Of a stretch of DNA of 25,044 bases, positions 17,301 through 24,900 are shown piece by piece. Origin of the DNA: a virus. The notes below the pieces were generated by a model, which saw nothing but the letters and a program-made list of their open reading frames with translations, searched no databases and was not told the origin of the DNA. The stretch's first letter is position 1, and each line of letters begins with the position of its first letter. Both the position numbers and the translations under genes were made by a program. The stretch lies in the IMG/VR virus record IMGVR_UViG_3300005613_000392, positions 1-25,044 of that record; one strand, 5' to 3'.

Positions 17301-18852
17301 AATTGCCAACTCTATCATAAACTGTGAGAGCAGTTCCAGCTGATACAGAAGTGCTTAAAAATGCTGTAGCACCACTATATTGCCCTTTAATAAAAGTTGG
17401 AGTCGAAAGAGTGATCGGTTCATTTAAAGTAATTTCGGAAAATGTTTGAATATCATATAAAGAAATATTCCATTCATTTAAGTCCAAATTGGATGCGTTA
17501 TATGAACCAGAATCTAGTCTAAAATCATAAACTCTAGATAATCCTATTTCTTTTCCTGGCGATATTGTTTGTGCCGAACCAACTCTTGCATTTCTTAAAC
17601 TTAAAACAAAAGTATTTCCTATTCCTATAGTTGGAGAACCATATACTCTATTTAATTTTAAAGTGGAACCAGTTTGATAATTAATTGCCTGATTCGTTAA
17701 AGATTTTACAGTTCTTGTTTTCGGCACATCCAGAAATGTTGGACTAATAGTTTCAATTTCATATCCCTTTACAAATGCTTTTCCTGGAGAAACTTGATAT
17801 AATGCCAAATCTTCTGATGGTACTGAGCCACCATAAGTTTGTTGATTTGCGTTAAATACACCTCTATTACCAAGATTATTATTTAAAGATTCTTTAACTG
17901 TTAAGTCAAAAGGATTTACATAATAATCTCCAGACTCCGCATAAGTTCTTCTTGCTAATTCACTTTCAATAATATTATATTCTGTTGTTTTTTTCTGAGA
18001 TCTTAAAATTCCATTTGAAATAGTAGCCAGTTCAATAAAATTATTATCATCAAAATCATCCAACTCTTTTTTAAATAAAGATGTGGTAATTTTAAGTCTA
18101 TCTGCACCTGGAGCAGAATAGTTGTTAAATCCTTTTGAATTGTCGTTTAAGGAAGAATCTATATCCGAATTAATAATTTCTTCCGTAATCAGAAGTCCTA
18201 CTCTATAACTTGGAGTATTTGTATATTGATCCAAAAGAATAGTTTCATCATTAACATTCAAAAATTGACCCTTTGCAAAATAAATTCCATTTGATATAGA
18301 AAATGCAGATCCAGTAGCAGTAGAATTTGTTAAAATAGTTGATGCAAAAGGTTCTCCTGCAGCAATAATAGTATTTGCTGAAGAAATTGTAACATTTGAT
18401 GTTAATAATTCTCCATCAGAAAATTGTACAGTTGAGTTATCTTGGGAGTTCGAACCCAAATAACTTATGTAAAGTGTGGTATTTCCTCTTTCCGATTCAT
18501 TAGCAAGTATAATTTTATTTACTACGGCAGTTACTCCAGAAGTTTGTCCTGTTATTTTTGATCCAATAATTTGATTGATATAATCGGATACAGGAATTCC
18601 CAAATAACTATTTTCTAACTGAACCGCAAAATACGTTGTACTATATGCAGTATTTCCAGGAATGACTTTTGCGCCCTCTTTGAAGAAATGTTGTCCAAAT
18701 CTTTCAATTTGATTTTGTAATATAGATTGAAGAGTCGTTAGCTCTCTTGCCTGAACGGGATATCCAGGTTTAAATAAGACTTTGTAATAGTCATTGTTTG
18801 CATCAAAATCATCAAAATATGGTGCTACGTTAAGATTGGTTTCCTGAGACAT
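11383..18852 (-). CDS. Giant structural protein, DUF4815-like N-terminus (2489 aa)
   Basis: This protein takes up nearly a third of the window. Residues 11-53 (YFDDFDANNDYYKVLFKPGY, then ARELTTLQSILQNQIERFG) are the hallmark, from memory, of DUF4815 phage structural proteins. Residues about 1115-1140 hold a short helical piece (NLENRIKSLEYYTSLSLLE). Residues about 1230-1440 include GAWETNWTGRDVIED and MYAFFDGIDVTNYC. Near 1680 is WYDPLAQSFLIDDETG, followed by a domain (LTKCDVFFASKD, VTFQLRTMQGGFPTQ) common in marine phage tail proteins. GSGYT-type repeats lie near 1905 and 1960, and the C-terminus (YVPRMKDLRVIALA) is compact. It follows gp8, so a baseplate-periphery or fibre-base role is likely. 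It has no signal peptide or membrane span and no frame break over 7.5 kb. Confidence 0.88.
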   Translation of the reverse strand: MSQETNLNVAPYFDDFDANNDYYKVLFKPGYPVQARELTTLQSILQNQIERFGQHFFKEGAKVIPGNTAYSTTYFAVQLENSYLGIPVSDYINQIIGSKITGQTSGVTAVVNKIILANESERGNTTLYISYLGSNSQDNSTVQFSDGELLTSNVTISSANTIIAAGEPFASTILTNSTATGSAFSISNGIYFAKGQFLNVNDETILLDQYTNTPSYRVGLLITEEIINSDIDSSLNDNSKGFNNYSAPGADRLKITTSLFKKELDDFDDNNFIELATISNGILRSQKKTTEYNIIESELARRTYAESGDYYVNPFDLTVKESLNNNLGNRGVFNANQQTYGGSVPSEDLALYQVSPGKAFVKGYEIETISPTFLDVPKTRTVKSLTNQAINYQTGSTLKLNRVYGSPTIGIGNTFVLSLRNARVGSAQTISPGKEIGLSRVYDFRLDSGSYNASNLDLNEWNISLYDIQTFSEITLNEPITLSTPTFIKGQYSGATAFLSTSVSAGTALTVYDRVGNFVKNEPFIFNGIENTRVAVAVTTYGISDIKSVSSIAGAAATFTADTIQSDFINIGVSSISAVSGGISTISSTNSLLLEKVKVNNIIKFSNQTSSDPAFASVVSVGSSVITVTGVTTVSGICDGKLPASDFTATDLKIVTTNLQGSIDNSFYTKLPKDNISDVDLSDASLTIRKSYSVNITNNQLSLAVNAGENETFLPFDPERYELIKNDGTIEVLTSDKMSFNSSLTSLQIYNLSSGNDDATLTATLTKIKPKAKEKLKNRVNTLLIDKSKLSSSGIGSTTLNDGLSYGNYPYGTRVQDEKISLNYPDIIGIHAIYESVDTSSPSAPTFILSSITGPTGKTSDIVIGEKITGQTTNAVAICAERLSDSSISFINKNNKNFKEGEIVVFEESNIQAIITTINTPSINISSNYSFSNGQNSSFYNYGYITRKSAIKQPNKKLKVYFESAYYQSTDNGDITTVNSYSGFDYTNDIQTVNSIRNTDIIDIRPRVSSYTVSENSRSPFEFYGRIFTSSGDSAANILASNESIVTNFSFYLGRIDRVFLTKDGKFQIKYGTPAEKPEKPVFVDDSLEIANISLPPYLYNVSQASISFLNHKRYRMVDIKNLENRIKSLEYYTSLSLLETNTSNLFVPDSSGLNRFKSGFFVDNFSSFLTQEESVEFKNSIDIANKEIRPQHHTDSIDLIAGPVENVNPNEDLAFSAPEGNNIVKNGDIITLNYSEVEWLKQTFATRTESVTPFLVSFWQGSMELTPATDTWVDTVRLEAKILNTEGNYAETLELASRTLNVDPQTGFAPTVWGAWETNWTGRDVIEDVRTRTISGGGNINVQGPGGRSRTRSWNETVIDQVVEDTLLEIRETGITSRTGTRTVVTEQFDTTSAGDRVVSRNLISFMRSRNIQFVAKKVKPSTQMYAFFDGIDVTNYCVPKLLEISMISGVFEVGETVVGRTRSIGSLPLNTTITDPRITFRVSQSNHKEGPYNAPTTRFNTNPYTGQVLPSTYSSTSSILNVDTFSLSNQPEGNFSGYVENGMILVGQTSGAQATISNVRLISDISATLIGSFFIPDPNNNSNPRFESGNKVFTLVNNIDNNQNEASSIAEEGFISSGTLETVQETIISVRNARIENKREFDERAVARTTGTQLVASNVISTQERQRTVTQWYDPLAQSFLIDDETGIFLTKCDVFFASKDDMDIPVTFQLRTMQGGFPTQKVIPFSEVILDPSQINVSSDGSVATTFQFKSPVYLEGGGEYAICIASISTKYSVYISRIGETDLITQTFISNQPYLGSLFKSQNASTWEPSQWEDLKFTLYRADFVSSGSVEFYNPELSEGNRGIARLLPNSLRLNSREIRVGINSTLQDDNLTLGNTVLQQGTNATGDYVGNAGIATGTLNVINSGIGYTPSSGTLLFSSVPLTTITGNGRNAKADITINNGVAAAATITESGTGYVIGDVLGIGTIGANSLGLSARLSVVSIANTSELILHNVQGDFVVSGVGNTVQYINNSGVTTTLNSSSGGNVQISEIEVDNDGMHIIVNHKNHGMYFNQNYVTISDVQSDIVPTKLTNSLDSTSTSPIILDSVANFSNFENVGVGTTNLGYIQIGDEIISYSSVSGSTLSGEITRSIDSTTSKNYPAGTPVYKYELGGVSLRRINKTHNLEDVTVTNPITFDSYNIKLDMGSSGVGRSTGESFPVLYMGQTKSAGGSSTKATQNIPFEIITPIVQNLTVQGTSINAEIRTISGASISGNEIPFIDQGFESISVNKTNYLESPRIVGSKINETNKLTTLPGNKSMNMRINLNSLDSRLSPVIDTQRVSAILSSNRVNSVVTNYATDNRVNSISEDPTAFQYLSKEITLENPASSLKILVNAHVNPYSDIRAFYAISEGDNFEPVYIPFPGYNNLDNRGQVIDIANNDGLPDTYVPVSKNSGFLSDEIDYREYSFTADELPSFKSYRIKIIMTSTNQVYVPRMKDLRVIALA

Positions 18853-18858
18853 AATTCT

Positions 18859-20412
18859 TTAGAACTGCAAAATGACTTTAATATCTTCTTTTTGGTTTAT
18901 TGATCTTGTAATCGAAGGGCGATTGTCAACGTAAATAATATTTCCAGAATATTTTTCAACTTCTGGTTGAGCAACTCCTTGCGTAAATGACTGACCAAGG
19001 TAATATGTTCTACTATTTATTACGGTTGATACACCCGTAAACGATGTTTGAATTGCCAATGTTGTAGATCCGCCAAGAATATTTACCGAACCTCCAGAAC
19101 CTGGAGTTGCGGTAAAACGCTGCAATTTGAATCCATATACTGGCGTTGTATTTTGAGTTCCATCAGTATTAAATCCTACAAGAGATTTGTCTTGCCAATA
19201 TTTTAAAACTCCAGTCGTTGAGTCATAAGAAACAACTCTACCTACCGCAGTTGAACCAAGTCCTACAGTTTGAGTGATAAATGCATCTGAATCAAAAGTT
19301 GCAGAACTATATCCTGCTCCGGTTAATTTAAGAGAATAAACAGCACTTGCTTTATCTAAATCAAGATTTTCTGTGGAGTTATAAGCTTGTGGATTTTGAA
19401 CAATTCCAATCCTTGCAATTTGATTTCCAGTAATAAAATCCGGATTTTCCGTGTCATTTTCAATTCTAGAGTAAATTAAAGAATTTCTTGCTCCAAGTTC
19501 TCTATAGATATCCGCACCATGTCCTCCTTGGGGCGGAATAATAACATTAAATATTGGATTCGTAGAACCAGTAGGAGCACCACCGCCTGCTAAATCTACA
19601 GTTCCATAAGTATATCCAGAACCACCAGAAGAAATGGTAATTGATTCAACTTTAGAATTACTATTAATTACAACAGTTGCTTCTGCACCAGTTCCATCTC
19701 CCCTGATTGGAATTCTTGTATATGTTCTATTTGCTGTACCAAGTCCAACTCCTCTATTTGTAATGGTTACAATTTTAAGTTGCCCACTTGTTGCAGCATT
19801 GTTTCTAACTGCTGCATTTGTACTACTAGTTTCCCAATCAGCAGGAACTGGCATAAAGTTTGTAGAATCAAACTTAATAATGTCACTTGGACTAATAGTA
19901 TAAAGATATTTCCAAATATAACCGTCTCCACTTGTCCCTGCTTCTCTTGGTTCTAAATCAGTAAAAGTTGGTTCGTCAAGAGATGCTCTTCCTGAAGGAT
20001 TTTCTGGATCAGTTCCATTTTGAAGACAAATATAAACTCTATAATCCGAGTTCATTACATAATAATTTGCATCATACAAACTAATTGCATTTGAAGGTTT
20101 AGAAGGATTCTCTGCCTTGATATCATGCCTATACATGTCATAAGTGACACCAGATTGCCAAGTCACTTTTCTAACAACTTGCTTAACATCTGAAGAACCA
20201 ATTTTCTTCAGAGCAATCATTGTGTCCCAATAATTGTTCTCTTCATCAAAATTATCTCTAGGATCTGGTGGATCGGTATCCCAAGTAGAACTTACCTCAG
20301 TTGCATTAGGTAATCCCACAAATGCATAATAAGAATTGCTAGTGGATGCGACACTAGCAACAAACTCTTTTGCATTTAATATACGAAGTTGATCAGTTAT
20401 GATTGCTGACAT
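18859..20412 (-). CDS. 8: Baseplate wedge subunit gp8
   Basis: The 517-residue protein shares key stretches with T4 gp8, a dimer in each baseplate wedge. SGDGYIWKYLYTISPSD (residues 161-177) parallels the T4 GDGYVWEYLFEIPPD segment, and the C-terminus IIYVDNRPSITRSINQKED (492-510) parallels T4's IYMENRPPIIMAMDQTEE. N-terminal features (residues 1-205) and a middle block (GGHGADIYRELGARNSL, IARIGIVQNP, about 297-341) belong to the core. Residues about 206-290 (with a GGSGYT repeat at 263-268) and about 350-475 look like added beta material, explaining the excess over T4's 334 aa. A perfect late-promoter match lies 19 bases before the ATG, in a 34-base gap. Six bases separate its stop from the giant gene. 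Confidence 0.92.
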   Translation of the reverse strand: MSAIITDQLRILNAKEFVASVASTSNSYYAFVGLPNATEVSSTWDTDPPDPRDNFDEENNYWDTMIALKKIGSSDVKQVVRKVTWQSGVTYDMYRHDIKAENPSKPSNAISLYDANYYVMNSDYRVYICLQNGTDPENPSGRASLDEPTFTDLEPREAGTSGDGYIWKYLYTISPSDIIKFDSTNFMPVPADWETSSTNAAVRNNAATSGQLKIVTITNRGVGLGTANRTYTRIPIRGDGTGAEATVVINSNSKVESITISSGGSGYTYGTVDLAGGGAPTGSTNPIFNVIIPPQGGHGADIYRELGARNSLIYSRIENDTENPDFITGNQIARIGIVQNPQAYNSTENLDLDKASAVYSLKLTGAGYSSATFDSDAFITQTVGLGSTAVGRVVSYDSTTGVLKYWQDKSLVGFNTDGTQNTTPVYGFKLQRFTATPGSGGSVNILGGSTTLAIQTSFTGVSTVINSRTYYLGQSFTQGVAQPEVEKYSGNIIYVDNRPSITRSINQKEDIKVILQF

Positions 20413-20430
20413 TTCCAGTTGTTTTTTACT

Positions 20431-20438
20431 TATTTATC
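20431..20438 (-). promoter_or_regulatory. Candidate T4-type late promoter before gp8
   Basis: GATAAATA on the minus strand sits in the 34-base gap between the 476-aa gene and gp8, with 18 bases between it and the gp8 ATG. It would give a very short leader for gp8 and the giant gene downstream. Confidence 0.55.
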
Positions 20439-20446
20439 AAAGATTT

Positions 20447-21877
20447 TTATGATACTGTTGGATAAACAGTAATAGTGTTACCCATACCAGAATGAACAGT
20501 ACATTGATAGAATAATGTGTTTGGCGCATTCATAGGAACTTCAAATCTCAAAATATCATTTGTTCCATCCGTAGATGTACTAACACCCGCTGTCCACTCT
20601 GCTCCTCCATCAGAATCACGAATTACAAATGGATGAGATGAAGGTTGAGTGTTTACAAATTCATATACTCTTGCTCTTGCAAGATAAATTTTTGGATCTG
20701 TATTATTTCCAGATGTAATTCCAATTCCTGTAAATGTGTAGTTAGAACCATCTCCAGTCAATATCCATCTACCATCTACTGCATTTGAGGTATCTCCATA
20801 GTATGTAACAATACCAGATGATGCTGTGACAATACCTGTGACTGATATTCCATTGGAAGCAGTTTCAAATTTTTTAAAGTTATTATAATAAAGTTCTGTA
20901 GAAGAGTTTGGTTGTACTAAAAGTCCAGTCTTAGTAACCGAAGAATCTTTTACGGTGAGACTACCAGACCATATTTGAAAACCATGAGCGCCCACATCTT
21001 GAAGTACGTTTCCATAAACACTTGAATGATAGATGTAAAAATCACTACTATCGCCCATAATGATGCGAGGATATCCTGCATCACCATCTCCAAGTCTTAC
21101 ATTGTTTTGGAAAGTAGAAACACCAGAAACACTTAACTGATTTGTGGAGGTGACTCCAGTAACTATGACATTATTGCCAGAAAAATTATCTGCTGTAACT
21201 GTTCCGTTAAAATTTGCATTTCCGGTATTATACAATCCGAAAGTAGGACCACCACCAGCATAATTAACAATAGAATTGCAAAAGATATCCGTAACACTGG
21301 TAATATTTCCTGAGATTGTTACGCTACTATTAAGATTTGTAGCACCGTTTAATGTAGAAACACCAGAAACAACTAGTGTACTTGATGACACATTAGAAGT
21401 ATTTGCCAATCCAGTAATAGTTACATTACCAGTCGATCCACTAACGGAAATGTTATCGCCAGCAGTGATACTAGTGACAATGCCTGTAAGTTCCACACCA
21501 TCACCATAAAATGTAGTTGCCGTACAAACACCAGAAACACTTACATCACCAGAAACAGTTAAAGCACTTGATGCGGTTGTAGTTCCAATACCAATATTTG
21601 AAAGTGTGTGAATACCAGTGGAGTTTTGTGCCCAATAAGATTCTCCTCCTCCACCTCCTCCAGTAGCAGTAATAGTTACATTCCCTGTATTTTGATCAAC
21701 AGAAATGCCAGAACCGGCAGTAATATAAGTTACGCCTGCTCCAGTAAGATTAGTTCCGTCACCAAAGAAAGAATAAATTTCATCAAAGTTACTGTTTATT
21801 TTTACGGCACCACTTAATAAACTATCACCAGTTCCATCATTGGGAGTTGTGCCTGTAGTTATTCCTAACTTTGCCAT
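20447..21877 (-). CDS. Fibre-like virion protein with C-terminal cupredoxin-like domain
   Basis: The 476-residue product starts MAKLGITTGTTPNDGTGDSL; residues 14-45 include KINSNFDEIYSFFGDGTNL, which I recall as a common N-terminal anchor of marine phage fibres. Residues 46-380 are Ser/Thr/Gly/Asn-rich beta repeats (TVSGDVSVSGVCTATTF, VSGVSTFQNNVRLGDGD), suggesting a trimeric beta-stranded shaft. Residues about 390-476 differ: KIYLARARVYEFVNT, SSHPFVIRD, LRFEVPMNAP and LFYQCTVHSGMGNTITV follow the cupredoxin pattern. His415, Cys459, His462 and Met465 are placed as type 1 copper ligands would be. Whether copper binds is unknown; many phage copies may only keep the fold. It lies just before gp8, so it is probably attached at or near the baseplate. 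A weak late promoter lies upstream. Confidence 0.85.
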   Translation of the reverse strand: MAKLGITTGTTPNDGTGDSLLSGAVKINSNFDEIYSFFGDGTNLTGAGVTYITAGSGISVDQNTGNVTITATGGGGGGESYWAQNSTGIHTLSNIGIGTTTASSALTVSGDVSVSGVCTATTFYGDGVELTGIVTSITAGDNISVSGSTGNVTITGLANTSNVSSSTLVVSGVSTLNGATNLNSSVTISGNITSVTDIFCNSIVNYAGGGPTFGLYNTGNANFNGTVTADNFSGNNVIVTGVTSTNQLSVSGVSTFQNNVRLGDGDAGYPRIIMGDSSDFYIYHSSVYGNVLQDVGAHGFQIWSGSLTVKDSSVTKTGLLVQPNSSTELYYNNFKKFETASNGISVTGIVTASSGIVTYYGDTSNAVDGRWILTGDGSNYTFTGIGITSGNNTDPKIYLARARVYEFVNTQPSSHPFVIRDSDGGAEWTAGVSTSTDGTNDILRFEVPMNAPNTLFYQCTVHSGMGNTITVYPTVS

Positions 21878-21899
21878 TATTGGAAATCTGGTTTAAAAG

Positions 21900-21907
21900 T
21901 ATTTAGA
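21900..21907 (-). promoter_or_regulatory. Weak late-promoter-like site before the 476-aa fibre gene
   Basis: TCTAAATA on the minus strand overlaps the stop of the large upstream gene and lies 22 bases before ATG 21877. It has the same single change (C for A) as the site before gp15. Confidence 0.3.
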
Positions 21908-24900
21908 CTATGTAATTGGTATACTTAAGAGGGGAGAACCTTTTGAGTATAGATGATGTAGTTATTCCGGTAACACCATTATTTCCATAGAAACTAAATT
22001 CATTAGTTCCTGATCTTCCGGAAAGATTAATCTTACCCCAACTAAAGTTTCCAAAGTTATATGAGGTTGTTATTATTCCTGTATAGGAAGTGGTAAATCC
22101 ACTAATATCAAAGGTATAAACCCCAGAATCAAATGTAAGAAAAGTGGAACTAAAAGTAAAAGTAGAAATCCCAGATGTTCTTGCATAAACTCTTCTTAGT
22201 GTTGTTGTCCCAACTCCAACAACTTCATACTCAACATCAGTTACAGTATCTACTTGATATACATTATCAATAAACTCACTACCAATACCAATAATATTAT
22301 TATTCAAATCTCTAGAATATATTGTAGTTGATGCGGATCCAACATTTGATCCATAAACTACAAAATAATCTCCCACATCAATTGAACTCAGGGTTACAGC
22401 TGTACCAACAAGACTTGTTTGTCTCAAATAAGAGTCAAGAGGAATATGTAAATCAAGAATTAATTTATTTACAGAGGATACCGTAGTAGTTCCAAATCCA
22501 ACAATTATTCCAGAATCTCCGTAATAATTGGAAACATCATTTGTTTCTACTATTGATGTTGGTGGAGAAATAAGAACAACAGGTGGATTTGAAGTTGTAT
22601 ATCCAGTTCCAGAATTAGTTAGAGTTATCGTTGTAACAATGCCAGATGTTATAGAAGCAGTTGCTGTTGCTGTTGTTCCTAAACCAACAGATTGTAAGGT
22701 GCTTCCAATGGTCACTATTGGTGAAGAAATATAACCACTTCCGCCATCATTAATGACAATTGATGATATTGTCCCTGCGATGGAAACCACAGCAGTGGCA
22801 GAAGCACCTACTTTTTCATCTTGCGATATTAGTGTTACTTTATTTTGGAAAAATAAAGTAGTATCATTCTCATTTTTACCATCAAAAAGAGGTCTAATTC
22901 TATCTACATAGATTTCTGTAGATCCAATACCAACCGATTTAATCACATATGCAACTGGGTTTATAACAGGTTCATAAAGTTCTCTATCTTTACCAACTTC
23001 TTGTTCATCAATAATTCTATCCTCAGTTTGTCTACACCACAGAACAGGACGTAATAAAGTTTCATCAACTGTATTTCCAGGTCCAAAATATGGACTTGTG
23101 TTAACGAGATCTGTTGAATTTACACTAGTAACAGTTCTTGGGTTTTCTTGCAGGAAAGGACTTTGCCCAATAGAAGCATCATATCCAATAGTAAGATCGT
23201 CTCCAACTTTAACTGTTTCAATAATTTCTCTACTAATAACGTCAGTGTCTCCACTTCCCTTATAGAAAATAATCTTTACAGTGTCACCAATCTTTAGTGC
23301 TTCTGTGAATGTAAGAATGCTGCCTCCAGTAAATGTATATCCCTTACCAGGAATCTGTAAAGTATCATTCACAAAAACAAGTAAAACATCTTCTACATTA
23401 ATTTTAGATCCTTTCGATGCAACAATAGATACAGCATTTCCAGATAAAGAAAGTGGGAAAGCAGTTCTTTCTCCATCAATATATCTCTCTATATTATCTA
23501 AAACTTGAAGAGTTCCAATAGACCATCCAGTAAATTCATCTGTAAAAGTTTTGTCTATTGTGATCTGGAATTCTTTAAATGATCCCGAAGTTGTTGGTAT
23601 TCCAGTTGTTCCTCCAACAGGAATCGTCAATATTTCCCCAGGTTTATATCCATAACCAGTATTTTGTATTTCAAAATCAATAACACTGGACCCATTTCCA
23701 ACAACAACATTAACTGTTGCTTGAGATCCAACACCAGAAGATGATATTGATGCATACTCTAAAGGAATATTAAAATAACTTAAAGGATCATCAAAAACAA
23801 CATATGGTGGATTGGTTGAAGTATAACCAGATCCTGGATTTGTAATTGCCACACTAACAATATGTCCATTACTTACTGCTGCAGTTCCAATAAACTCAAT
23901 ATTTGGAGTTCCAGTGCTAAAAGTACCAACGCCAACATTAATTACAGTTTGAACTCCAGGTCTATATCCAGATCCGCTGTTTCCAATACTGATCGATTGA
24001 ATAGTTCCTGCAACAGAAACAATAGCAGTTCCTCCAGCAGACACCAATGGTTGGTATGCAAACCCTTCAGTAGATCCAACAGAAACGATAATTCCACCTT
24101 TAGGGAAACTTGATATGCCAACGTCACTTGTTAGTGTTTGGGCAACACCAACAAAAGAAATTGTTGTAATGCCTACACTTTCACTCAAGGTATAATCACT
24201 ACTTTGTCCAGGACCTTGGAATACGTCATTAATGAGTATAACTGCATTTTCTGTCGCAATTCCAGTGACATCTGATCCATTAGATTTCAGGATAAACTCC
24301 TTGTTTACTCCATTGAAATTCTGAGAGATATCATCAAAAATATAGTTTTTATAATATGTTTCATTGGAGGTATTTGGTACTCCAGAACGTAAGAATACTC
24401 TACCATTAAAACTGGATCCTGTGGATATCCCCAACCAATCTCTTTCATCTGGTGGGTTGGTACTAGTGCCAAGTGGGGTATTTCCGTATGGAGCTTCAAC
24501 AAAATTCAACACATTATCAACAATGTTATAATTACCAACAACTTTTGTTACAAGTGATCCCGTAGAATAACCTGCCAAAGATGTTCCTAACCACTCTCTG
24601 CGAACTCTAAGTTGATTTGTGCTACCAATACCAACTCCCTCAATAACCATAATTTCATTCCCAATCTTAATGAGATCTCCACCAAAAAATGATGTTATTC
24701 CACTAAATTTAACCAGATTATCTGTGGTAACAACTTCATCTGCCAGTGTTGTTGTAACTGCCGTAGATACAATAGGAGATTGAATAATATTATCAAGTGA
24801 AACAATAACTTTAGCATTTTGATTTGTAGAAACAAATCTATGAGAAGTTCCAATACCAACGCTTGTTATGTCAACTGTTTCGGGAACAGATTTCAATGCA

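Noticed and set aside
24896-24898. TTG as the start codon of the large right-edge gene
   Set aside because: The same frame is open for 49 more codons to the window edge and continues the same protein style, so the gene is cut by the edge.
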